A stretch of DNA of 59,743 nucleotides. It comes from Neolecta irregularis DAH-3 (taxonomy: Eukaryota > Ascomycota > Neolectomycetes > Neolectales > Neolectaceae). Numbering within the stretch: the first letter of the stretch is position 1; each line of letters opens with the position of its first letter. Positions 50,654 to 59,743 of the stretch are shown piece after piece. Below the pieces are notes generated by a model. It saw only the letters and a program-made list of their open reading frames with translations, searched no databases and was not told where the DNA came from. A program made the position numbers and the translations under genes. The DNA is taken from the NCBI GenBank assembly GCA_001929475.1, contig LXFE01000322.1, forward strand, positions 1 through 59,743, written 5' to 3'.

Positions 50654-52035
50654 TCAACAATAAGCATTATTTTCTCCAATTTCAAGCATTTGCTTCATTT
50701 GTTCGATTTCGCCCTTTTCCCATTTCGACACCTTGCCTTGCCATTTAGCACCTTTTCCGCCTCCTTTAACATGTTTCAATATGGTAGTTATTCGCGTCGT
50801 CATATTCTTTACTTTTACTGGATCTCCAACAACTATAATCGAGCCTCCGTTGTTTCCTTCTCCAGAAAACATCACTACCAGCCCAGTGATTTCTTGACCA
50901 AGTTGTATTGAGACATTCGTCAGAAAATCCAGGCCGGCCTCAGCACGATAAACATACGCCCTGCCTCTGCGCTCTAGCTCCATTCGAATCCGATTTGCTT
51001 CATCAGCAGCGACGATAAATCTCCAGTATTTTTCCTTTCGCTGTAAATTGCGAGTGAGTTCAAGACTGCTCTTGACTTTCTCTTCAACGTCGTCTATCCC
51101 GCAAGACAAATCTGCAGACACCGTTCGGAGTGATTTGTAAGATTTTGTCAGGAGACGAGCAACCCGGTCTCCGACCACGAAATGTAGGCGGAAATTAGTA
51201 CCACGAACAGGAGTAAGATGAAGTAGAACAATTTGTTGAAGGTAGCCTGTGTTCGTCACATGCGTCCCACAACATCTAAACCGTCAAAAAGCTCCGACTG
51301 GAAGGTCTCACGGATTTTTGTCAATCTCTCCGATTGTGATGACACGTACCAAACCAGAGGTGACATCATAATCTTTTGGTAAACTTGATACAGCCTCTTT
51401 TGTTGAGCTGACTGTGACTGGCACGAGATCACGTATCAATTTGTTGCAGCATATTTGAATCATTTCCTGTTCTTCGGCTGTTGGCTTTCTAGGAATTTCG
51501 ACAGAGCTCGTATCTAGATCAAGGCTCCAGCCTAAGGTGCTGATTCCGAAGTGGGTCTCCATTACCGCGGATAGAAGATGCTGGCCGCTATGCTGTTGCA
51601 TGTGGTCGTGTCTTCTGTAAGCTGTATCCTTCTCAGGGTAGATGCCTTCGTTGCCAGTTGACTTCAGCCAATACTAGGGATTCAGACTTAAATGGCTGGG
51701 ATGAAATGTGAATAGCTTCTAATCCTCGACGAAAAACGTAAAAGATTTCTGCTACTGTATCGCATGCCACACTTCTTAGCTTTCCGACGTCGCTTGGTTG
51801 ACCTCCTCCCTCTGGGAAAAATACTGGGGGCAGATCAATCGTTATCGATAACGTGATAATTACCAGTATCCTCAAGTATGATTTCCCATTTGTCAATGAT
51901 TTTATCCTGTGAACCTCCTAGTTCCGTCGCTGATTGTTCGACTTTTTCGCAAGATAAGACTTTTGTTTTCAGCGATTGAAGAAACGAGTCGTTTTGACAC
52001 GCAAGATTTCCTACTGGAGTTCCTTTAACAACCAT
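50654..52035 (-). CDS. AlaX-type alanyl-tRNA editing protein
   Basis: A free-standing relative of the alanyl-tRNA synthetase editing domain (human AARSD1, yeast YNL040W group) which hydrolyses Ser-tRNA(Ala). Start MVVKGTPVGNLACQNDSFLQ at 52035, then (after an intron) FFPEGGGQPSDVGKL. The two zinc-binding halves of the active site are present: HSGQH (HxxxH) near 51595 and CCGTH (CxxxH) near 51270. The C-terminal half has a coiled segment and ends with a Gly-rich GEGNNGGSIIVVG region and KGGGKGAKWQGKVSKWEKG. At least four introns. No aminoacylation domain, so it is not an AlaRS. The 3' end faces ARD copy 2. Confidence 0.9.
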
Positions 52036-52357
52036 TTCCTTGGTTTGTAAAGGTCTATAAAAGACAAGATATGAGGACTTATTAATTTTGTCACTCAACG
52101 CAGTGATAATGGAACTTTGATTAAACCTTAGCAGATCGAGTTAACGTTGAGGAATCTGATTCGGAGTTTGGTCTCACTCATTTTTCTAGTCGCTTTTCAT
52201 GCTTCTCCATTTTCCATGGCCGATGTTTGATAGCGTTGCAAGACTATAATCTGCCTTGAACCTGTCCGTAAATTATCATTGAGTATTTTTTATTATTTCT
52301 TGTTTGATTTTGTGTTGGCGTTATCTTGATCATTCTAGAGACTTCGAAATTTAATCC
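52036..52357. promoter_or_regulatory. Shared promoter region AlaX / FLX1
   Basis: 322 bp divergent spacer with AT-rich part at 52280-52320. No named site recognised. Confidence 0.35.
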
Positions 52358-53395
52358 ATGATCAACTTTTCTCCTGCTGCGGAACAAGCCATTGCAGGGC
52401 TTGCCGCAGGTGCTGCTTCGACCTTATGTATGCATCCTCTCGATTTGATCAAAACAAGAATGCAAGGTTTGGTTTTCTTTGGGTGTATAATGATCAATGT
52501 AGTGCAGACTGCATCATCTTCTCGTTATAGTTCGGTCATTTCATCACTCAGGGAACATATGCGCCAAGGCAGTCTGATACGAACGCTATACCGAGGCCTT
52601 CCACTCAACGTGGTTGGATCAGCTGCAAGTTGGGGAATTTACTTCATGTGGTACACCATTCGAATGGTAGTTACATCTACTAATCTGGAGAGGTACGATC
52701 AATTTAAAAGATTCTATCTTTCGCGAAAAATGAACTTGCATTCAGGAGATTATTTCATAGCTTCTGGGCTGGCTGGATCCGCCACCGCAATATGTACAAA
52801 TCCTCTATGGGTAGTAAAGACACGGATATTGACAAGCGATCGCGGCGCGAAGGGGGCTTACGACGGATTAATAGATGGACTTTTGAAGATTTCCAAGACT
52901 GAAGGAATCAAAGGTCTATATCGTGGATTAGTTCCTTCGTTATTTGGAGTTCCGCATGGTGCATTCCAATTTTTGGCCTATGAGAAATTGAAAGAATGGA
53001 GTCTCCGACGAAAACGCAAACTCGAGTCTTCCCAAGCTATGGTAGCAAATTCGAAGCGATCTAGGGTAGCTGATGATCAGACCAATACCGAATTCATACT
53101 CTACTCTGCTGTATCGAAGATATTTGCGTCCGTTGTGACATATCCTTATCAAGTTGTTAGATCGAGGCTGCAGGTCTCCTCAAATTCGACATATACACCA
53201 AGGAGTATAACGGCAAACACATGGAAGAGCGAAGGGCTCCCTGGGTTTTATAGAGGGCATATCGACTTTGACTGGATCACGCTTACTTGTAGAATATTCG
53301 CTCAGATCCTCCGAACTCTTCCGGGAACCTGCATAACTTTTCTAGTGTATGAGAACATCATAAAGTATTTTCGTACAAAATCATACACAAGATGA
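52358..53395 (+). CDS. FLX1: Mitochondrial FAD/folate-type carrier (Flx1-like)
   Basis: Mitochondrial carrier family; the nearest well-known relatives move FAD (yeast Flx1) or folate/FAD (SLC25A32). Three repeats with signatures HPLDLIKTRMQ, NPLWVVKTRIL and YPYQVVRSRLQ. Also typical are GLYRGLVPSLFGVPHGAFQF and LRTLPGTCITFLVYENI. The frame is open throughout, yet two inserts (GLVFFGCIMINVVQ after residue 36, and HIDFDWITLTCRIFAQI near the end) interrupt the alignment and are bounded by GT and AG. They are best read as retained introns of about 42 and 50 nt. Start at 52358 (MINFSPAAEQAIAG). Confidence 0.85.
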   Translation: MINFSPAAEQAIAGLAAGAASTLCMHPLDLIKTRMQGLVFFGCIMINVVQTASSSRYSSVISSLREHMRQGSLIRTLYRGLPLNVVGSAASWGIYFMWYTIRMVVTSTNLERYDQFKRFYLSRKMNLHSGDYFIASGLAGSATAICTNPLWVVKTRILTSDRGAKGAYDGLIDGLLKISKTEGIKGLYRGLVPSLFGVPHGAFQFLAYEKLKEWSLRRKRKLESSQAMVANSKRSRVADDQTNTEFILYSAVSKIFASVVTYPYQVVRSRLQVSSNSTYTPRSITANTWKSEGLPGFYRGHIDFDWITLTCRIFAQILRTLPGTCITFLVYENIIKYFRTKSYTR

Positions 53396-53472
53396 TTTCA
53401 AAGTTCTAATTTCGCAGAGTAGACCCATACCCAATGTAAATGCGCGCAGAGAGAGAAAATTATTGCAAGGCT

Positions 53473-54857
53473 TCATGCTGAAAAACTACCCAATCCCAGA
53501 GCCCCTGTTAATTGCATTTCTGAATTCCGATCATTGCCAGGCAAAACTTGAAACTCCTCTGGAAGAGTAAACTCAAACGGCAAAACGGGCAATTGCGTCT
53601 CTTGAGGCTCTAAACTCGCCGCTCGGTTTCGGGAGCGGCGTTTTCGAGGTTTTGGGACATGTCCAGGCTCTTTCCCTCGACCTTTTATACCCTTATTTGA
53701 ATTTTTGTACAGTTTAGCGAAATACTCAAATATTTCGATATCTTTAGGGGTTTTCAACGTCGTCGGGCCCGCGCTTGAAAATTTCTGTATGTATTCTTCT
53801 AGGGTATTCTTGTGATGTCGATTCTGATGGCGCTGGAATATTAGATTATGTCTGAGAAAAAGCGATTTACCTTTAGATTACCCAGTTGCGCAAAACTCTG
53901 TTTGCAGCCTTCTAGCATACATGTAAAAGGTCGGTCAACGTTATGAGTCCGTTTGTGTGTTTTCAGATTACTCAGTTGTGTAAAACTCTTTCCGCAGTCG
54001 TCGTATGAACAAAGGTAAGGCTTGCTGCCGGTATGTTTCCTTTGATGGGTCTAGAGATCAGCAAACATTGACATTTGACGAACCGCAAGATTGCCTTTTT
54101 GCGCGAATGATTTGGTGCAGCTTAGGTGGTTACATTTGAAAGGCCTATCACCGGTGTGTGATCGCATATGAATTTCAAGGTGGGCGTTTTGAGGAAAAGA
54201 TCTTCTACAACCCGGGATTGTGCACTCGAAATTTCGCACATTCTTGGTTGTCTGCTTTGTAAAAGTTTCTCCATATCCCTCTTCGGCGATCTTGAGTTCT
54301 TCCTGCCTTAATGCAGCTTCGAACAACTGATGAATAGCGGGAGGGAAGTCGGGAATCCGAGGTACCCCTTTGGGCAGGCAATCGGAAGGAAGACCATTGT
54401 TGACAGTTTCTATGACAGCTGCTTTAGCCTTTGCCAATAACGATGCCTGTCTAGCCTTCTCTTCTGAATCGAGGTCCATTCCCTCGGGGATTTCCGTAAT
54501 TAAGCCATCTGTAGGTTTTACGGCTTGAATTTTTGCAACGAGGATATCGACCGACGATGGTTTCACAGGTTTGCTTATTCGGGGCGGGCCGTTTGACTTG
54601 CTCTCCGGATTTCCCAGGGCAGCATCTCGATTGGCTCTTTTGGACAGATTCCCTTGAGCAGATTGTTCTAGTGTGGAACCAGGACATAGTTGAGGCGAGG
54701 TGGGCAATTCGAAATCACCGCTAACAAAACTTGCAAAATCCGAGAAATTGAACGAGTTTAAGCCTGGAAAGTCGAGTAAAGATTCCAAGCTATCTATGGC
54801 GGAACCTTGTTGAGTGACGTTTTCGGAACTTGTGTGAGGACCGACGTCACCGGCCAT
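53473..54857 (-). CDS. Four-finger C2H2 transcription factor (Azf1-like)
   Basis: C2H2 factor with four linked fingers: [61 protein letters not shown] and [19 protein letters not shown]. The fingers are split by introns of about 33 and 38 nt, then comes the segment [20 protein letters not shown] with GRGKEPG, a conserved block found behind the fingers in a family of filamentous-fungal factors. The N-terminal part is Ser/Pro-rich with [15 protein letters not shown], a possible activation segment. I chose [14 protein letters not shown] (54857), because the frame upstream has no ATG. Function is not known; the Azf1 link rests on finger order only. Confidence 0.8.
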
Positions 54858-55609
54858 AATCGTGCTGCGCTCAAGCGGCGACGGAAAAACAAAGATGCCG
54901 ATGGTGGTGAGTATTTTGGCACTAAATTGTTTCCCCCAGTTCAACTCAAAGCACCTATTAATCTCGTAATTGCAGACAAGATATATATTTTATGCGAACT
55001 GGATAAAGCCGGAATTGAAATTCTTGACAGTCCCTTCTTTCAAGATTAACCACATACAGAATGCCGCATCAATCTGTATTGTTACTAGGTGGCATTTCAT
55101 TCATAAATCCCCATTGATTGTTTTGCTCTTCAATTTTTAAGGACTTTTGCAGATTAAAAGCGTTTTTGAGAGAACTGCGACCGGGATTTGTGTGGAATCT
55201 ACGTAAAGGAAGGGTGTAGCCATAGCACAGAGTCTATGCCAAATTGACAGATAATGGCTAATGTAGAAACTCTGGGAATTCTGGGAAAAGGCTGGTTCTC
55301 AAGAGAGTGCGTGTCCTGCAAGGCTTGCTGAATAAAATGAAACTTGTGCTTGACTTGGAGAATTGAAATGTATCCTTTTCAAAGTCAAAGCATCTCGTTA
55401 AAGTTAAGACACAGGGATAAATAAATTACAAAAGGTAGAAAATCCGAGATAGTACTTGGGCGCATCAAAAAGTAGATCGCAGTGACTTTAAAGAGGTTTG
55501 TTTTATCTAATTTATGTATAAAACTGTCCAGTCCATATTTATAATAAAATATGAAACTGACAGCCAGCCTTAACCTCTGCTACATTTTTGTCACCCCCCA
55601 CGAAACTTC
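54858..55609. promoter_or_regulatory. Long divergent intergenic region C2H2 / SEC72
   Basis: 752 bp. No gene. The region is AT-rich near 55400-55560. Apparent frames (54807-55049 plus) are antisense to the C2H2 gene. Confidence 0.4.
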
Positions 55610-56239
55610 ATGGATTACTTTACTACTATACCTCTCCAGATAGCAGAAACCAAGAAGACAGTCTCTCTCACAACTCAAGCTCCACAAATCACCGGAAATT
55701 ATGCCGAAGAAGTCGCAAGGCTAAACAGCTTGTATAAATTTCTGGCCAACTACCAGAATGACCAAGGCGAAGACACACCTCTGCCTCAAGACAAGAAGAC
55801 TGTGCAGGCTATGAAGAACCGATCCGAACAGGTTACAAAGCTCAAAGATACCGGAAATGTCGCCTTTCGCAAAAACAACTTCCAGGAAGCTTTGAAATAT
55901 TATACCCTTGCAATTGAAATGTCAGCAAACAGGCCACCCTGGGAAAACAGCGTCCAGACGCGGGACGAGTTGGCTATTGTACTGTGCAATCGATCTGCAT
56001 GCTACATGTCGTTACAGAAATGGCCGGAAGCTTATGCCGATGCGGAGGGCGTTATTGAATTCAAGAGGCCGTGGAGCAAAGGCCATCTTCGACGAGGAAA
56101 GGCATTACAGATGCTAGGAAAATTGAAGGAGGCAAAGGAAGCTATTCAACTAGGACTGGAATTTGAACCTAATGACGAGGACTTGAAATCGGCGTTGATC
56201 CAGTTGAAAGAATTTGAGGAAAACAAAGGTAGCGAGTAA
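55610..56239 (+). CDS. SEC72: Sec72-like ER translocation subunit (TPR)
   Basis: TPR protein of the Sec62/Sec63 complex for post-translational import into the ER; it docks cytosolic Hsp70. Intronless, 209 residues. The N-terminal segment MDYFTTIPLQIAETKKTVSL matches the fungal Sec72 start. TPR motifs follow: TKLKDTGNVAFRKNNFQEAL, ELAIVLCNRSACYMSLQKWP, and KGHLRRGKALQMLGKLKEAK. The insert between TPR1 and TPR2 (MSANRPPWENSVQTRDE) is a Sec72 feature (in others RPAWEP). No membrane helix, as expected for Sec72. Confidence 0.85.
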   Translation: MDYFTTIPLQIAETKKTVSLTTQAPQITGNYAEEVARLNSLYKFLANYQNDQGEDTPLPQDKKTVQAMKNRSEQVTKLKDTGNVAFRKNNFQEALKYYTLAIEMSANRPPWENSVQTRDELAIVLCNRSACYMSLQKWPEAYADAEGVIEFKRPWSKGHLRRGKALQMLGKLKEAKEAIQLGLEFEPNDEDLKSALIQLKEFEENKGSE

Positions 56240-56950
56240 TTAATTTCAGGGGATACTTCTTTTCTGTATTGCTTTCTGTGCCGTAATTTGGAAGGGCTAC
56301 CTATTTATATCTACTGACCCAGATTCCTCACACCCAGCCCAATGTCGCCGTGCAACACATTCGCGACCAGCTGTTGAAATGCTCGCGGTAAACACTATCG
56401 AGCTCCAGGTCCCAGTATTAACATACAAAGGGATAGCATGGTCAATCCAACAAACGCGGATATTCCGGAAATGACCCACTTGTGTGCACTGGATAAGGCG
56501 TTCACCTAGTGATCTTTTGCTTGCCTATTTATTAATAAATGTCTGGAGGACAAGAACCTCGTCGTCCCCATTCATCTTGTATAAATCTATACCGATCATT
56601 GCTGTCCCGCGGATGGAGAGGTATATCCTTGTATCGAGTAGCGCCAAAACGACGACTAGTCAGCGCAAACGCCGAGAGAGTCAATAGCAATATACACTGG
56701 AAATGCATGAGGAGGAAAAGTGGCTGGGAAGAGGATATCTAAATATACAAAATATTTCCGGAAAAAGAAAAAGGGTTGGCCGGAATGAGTAATGACTTGT
56801 TGAAAGCGCCTGGATATCACAGGAAATGACGTAAATGGCCAGACGGATAGTTGAGAAGGGAGGAAACGCGATTCTATTACGTGCAACCGTAAAATGGTCA
56901 GAGATGACCACAAATTAATACCTATCTGTACAAAAAGAAAAATGCCGGGA
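56240..56950. other. Convergent intergenic region SEC72 / HSH49
   Basis: 711 bp, unusually long for a tail-to-tail spacer here. Small frames on both strands (56297-56479, 56484-56742, 56656-56982) have no recognisable domain. A small unseen non-coding gene is possible but I have no evidence for one. Confidence 0.4.
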
Positions 56951-57899
56951 TTACCTTGAAAACCCAGGAGGAGGAGGAGCAAACCCAGGAGGGGGAGCAG
57001 TGCCGTACGGGTACCCAGTTTGTCCTGTCCCTGTTTGTTGAAATCCAGATGGTTGTACGACTACCCCTGATGAGTCGCAGATGACAGGAAAAAGCATACC
57101 GAATCCCATATTGAATCCTGCAGGAGGAGCAGGAGCCCCCGGTCCGACAGCGCCGAATAGACCCATTGGAATTTGAGGTGCGATGGATACATTATTCTGT
57201 CTGGCTTTTGCAGCTAGTAATCGTTCTGCGGTAGTACCGTGCTTTTCACCTTTTTGTCCTTGTTTGAAAGCATAGTCTACGTTGATTGACTTGTTATTTA
57301 GAAACTGGTTGTTCATTCCTTCGATTGCTGCGTCGGCAGATTCAAAACTGTCGAAATTGACAAATCCGAAACCTCTAGACATGCCATTTTCGTCTCGTGA
57401 TATCTGTCCATGTGAGAACTATTGTGAGCAAGAAAGAACCTTGGGAGGAGTCAGGAGTGTTCCGAAAGCACTAAAGGTATCGAATAAAGATTTTTCATCG
57501 ACCAGGGGATCGAGATTCCCAATGAAGAGTTCTGCGCCTATTTCTATATTGGCCTTTTTATCCGCAGAGGCCTGGGTATGTCAATACGAGTGTAGGGGGT
57601 GGGGGAAAATTACCTTGTTAACTCTGATTGGTTTTCCAAACAATTTGATCTGGTTCATGACTTTGACTGCATAATCTGCGTCGCTCTCCTGTATGAATTC
57701 GCAAAAGCCGAATCCTTGGTGATTCTGCGTTACCCGATCTTTAGGAAGATGGATATTTGCTAGAGGGTGAGGATTTGGGCTGAAGGGAGAACTTACCGAC
57801 TGGGCCTGCCTGGAGCATCAGTTCCCAGAGAATCGCATCCGTAGTGCGTTCATCTAGATTTCCAATGTAGACGGTGGCTTCCTGGTTACGTTCATCCAT
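56951..57899 (-). CDS. HSH49: Splicing factor 3b subunit 4 (SF3B4/Hsh49)
   Basis: U2 snRNP SF3b subunit which contacts pre-mRNA upstream of the branch point. Start at 57899 ([20 protein letters not shown]). Two RRMs: RNP2/RNP1 of the first are VYIGNL and GFGFCEF, of the second LFIGNL and GFGFVNF. Intervening exons are short, with introns after QAGPV, VNK and PPK-type junctions (all about 40-50 nt). The C-terminal part has [13 protein letters not shown], then the Pro/Gly-rich tail ending PPPGFSR. That tail is shorter than in animals, as usual for fungi. Note the link to this genome's very short introns: branch recognition has to work within 35-nt introns. Confidence 0.93.
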
Positions 57900-58361
57900 G
57901 GGAAAGAAAATGGAGGGAGACACGAAACCGCACCGATCAAAAGGTAAACCGCGCCGATACGAAAAAACTAAATATCAATCTTGTTTTAAAAGTAAATGTA
58001 CATATAGAAGGAGCTGCAGACGACAAAAACAAAATAGATTTTCATATGATCAACTGTTCTTTTTGTATGATTGAATCCAGTTGATCGTATCGTGGACCAT
58101 TCTGGATCTCATGATCTGCATTTTCAGCCTTGAAACTAGATTGTTGTAGAAGTAGGTCCCCTTTTGTCCGAGGAGACAGGCAAAGTATGATTGTTTCGGA
58201 GTAAAATTGTTCCTCTTGTTGGTATACAGACTTTAAACCCACAGAGACTTTTCCGGCATATCAGTTTAAGGGATCGGGCCGAGTCTCGGATGTGGCGTAT
58301 CAGATGCATTTGTCATCAAATGGGCTACGTCTCGTTTCCACTACTTTCACTCAGGACCACC
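57900..58361. promoter_or_regulatory. Shared promoter region HSH49 / ERG3
   Basis: About 460 bp. The ERG3 frame stays open to 58191, but the ATG at 58362 fits the family start. No sterol-response element was recognised with confidence. Confidence 0.35.
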
Positions 58362-59365
58362 ATGGATATCATACTCGATTACTGCGACAAACACCTCTTG
58401 GATGGAATTTATGGGGCAGTTTTGCCATCTCACGTTCCTCGAGATAACATATACCGGCAATTTTGCTCGCTAAGCCTCATCGCTGCGCTCTTTGGCGTCT
58501 CGTTTTATTTCTCCTATTGCACCACATCCTATTACTTCCTCTTTGACCATCGTACCCTCAAACACCCCAAATTTCTCAAAAACCAGGTATCGCAGGAGAT
58601 ATGCTGTGCCTTGCGAGCGATTCCGTTCCTTTCGTTGCTTACAGTCCCTTGGTTTGTCATTGAAGTGCGCGGGTACTCAAAGTTGTATGAGGATGTGGAT
58701 GACTACGGCTATTGGTACCTGGTTTTGCAGCTGCCGTTGTTTTTCCTTTTTTCCGATTCACTTATTTACCTGATTCATCGTGGATTGCATCACCCGTTAC
58801 TTTACAAGACTCTTCATAAGACTCATCATAAATGGATAATGCCGACGCCGTACTTGATCTTTGTTGTTTGCAGGGTTGACTTGCTAGATTTGCGAGTCTT
58901 GCTTTTCATCCTGTTGATGGATATTTGCAGTCGCTTCCATATCATATTTTCCCCTTTTTGTTCCCGCTTCATAAATATGCGTATATCGGCTTATTTACGC
59001 TTGTCAATCTCTGGACGATGATGATTCGTATTGGATGAATGGTGGGATGGTACTCACGACTAGATGATGGAGAATACTTTGCGAATAATGCGATTATCAA
59101 TGGAACGGGATGCCACACGCTTCACCATTTGTATTTTAACTACAACTAGTACGGTGGTGTATTACAACGGCTGATATTTAGCGGGCAATTTACGACATTG
59201 TGGGATCGATTAGGGGGATCGTATCGACGACCGTCGGCGGAGCAATATGACAAGAATTTGAAAATGACGTCAGAGCTTTGGAAGAAGCAGGTATCTGAAA
59301 TGGAGGAGGTTGTTTTACAAGTTGAAGAGTATGACGATAGGGATTACTCTTTGAAGGAGGAGTAG
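58362..59365 (+). CDS. ERG3: Sterol C5(6)-desaturase (Erg3)
   Basis: ER membrane di-iron enzyme of ergosterol synthesis that introduces the C5-C6 double bond into episterol. The three His clusters are present: HRGLHH, HKTHHKW and HTLHH, plus the early [15 protein letters not shown] segment [18 protein letters not shown]. Three introns (47, 36 and 33 nt) restore the frame: [23 protein letters not shown] and [14 protein letters not shown]. The product is 295 residues. Start [15 protein letters not shown]. Four or more hydrophobic segments lie before the His boxes. The C-terminus is acidic ([13 protein letters not shown]) without an obvious KKxx retrieval signal. Confidence 0.93.
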
Positions 59366-59743
59366 TGATAGATATTATAGTAGAACTATTTGTCTATCAG
59401 AATGAGTAATAGAATCATGTTGGGACGGTAGAGCACGACGATGTACTCGGCGTAATCATACAACATGTGAACATACTGCTATTACATGGGCTATCCCTGT
59501 CATGCCATATATTTGGCTAGGGCCTGGTTTCTCTGGCGCACAGGGCGACTGGAGTCAATACAACAAACAGGGGATATACCCGAGATTTCTGTGTAGGAAT
59601 ATTCTATTGGGGGTGACGACTTTGGGCTTGTCTCGTTTCCAGTGGAAGGCCCACAACTGGTCCAGGTCTATGGATCTGGACGAGGGGAGGAAGGGGGGTC
59701 TGGGGTTGCAGACGAGGGTTGCTGTGGGGGGCGGGGGGCAGGG
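59366..59743. other. Right edge without recognised gene
   Basis: 378 bp. The last 60 bases are very G-rich (runs of four to six G), unlike the rest of the window. No gene seen. Confidence 0.4.

Overview
The window reads as a gene-dense nuclear segment from an ascomycete fungus, most likely a filamentous one (Pezizomycotina). Supporting this are a five-domain AROM gene, a conventional kinesin-1, a WOPR (Gti1/Pac2/Wor1) regulator, an Rpn4-like factor, a divergent H3/H4 pair, Loc1, Sec72, Naf1, Gpi13, Erg3 and CENP-I/Mis6. I cannot place it more finely. Introns are small (about 32-50 nt where I could fix both ends by frame and homology). Almost every apparent frameshift disappears once these introns are removed, so most exon edges below are deduced by hand.

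Layout: a small two-TM protein (870-1220, -); RAV1 (1446-5895, -); SFI1 (6225-8879, +); carnitine carrier CRC1 (9013-10092, -); kinesin-1 (10408-13706, +); MED4 (13844-14583, -); NCS1 (15404-16141, +); ARO1 (16419-21183, +); Rpn4-like C2H2 factor (21415-23124, -); divergent histone H4/H3 (23657-24718); NAF1 (24846-26802, -); GPI13 (27120-30080, +); LOC1 (30193-30798, +); CENP-I/MIS6 (31618-34099, +).

From 34.6 to 44 kb lies a rearranged accessory block. It holds one intact mitochondrial ribosome-rescue factor gene (RSO55/MTRFR-like), two decayed pieces of it, three copies of a tyrosyl-DNA-phosphodiesterase-like gene (A nearly intact, B clearly dead, C the most complete), LTR-like repeats and a 10-N gap flanked by a 62-bp exact duplication. 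Copy C combines a SUMO-interaction-like motif, two ubiquitin-interacting motifs and both HxK catalytic motifs, but one intron seems to start with GA.

The right part holds a WOPR regulator (44351-46027, +), cardiolipin synthase (46444-47502, +), two tandem acireductone dioxygenases (48210-48890 and 49717-50338, +), an AlaX-type editing protein (50654-52035, -), an FLX1-like carrier (52358-53395, +), a four-finger C2H2 factor (53473-54857, -), SEC72 (55610-56239, +), SF3B4/HSH49 (56951-57899, -) and ERG3 (58362-59365, +). Most genes are unrelated housekeeping genes arranged head-to-head or tail-to-tail with short spacers; I see no metabolic cluster. The least ordinary part is the TDP1/RSO55 block.
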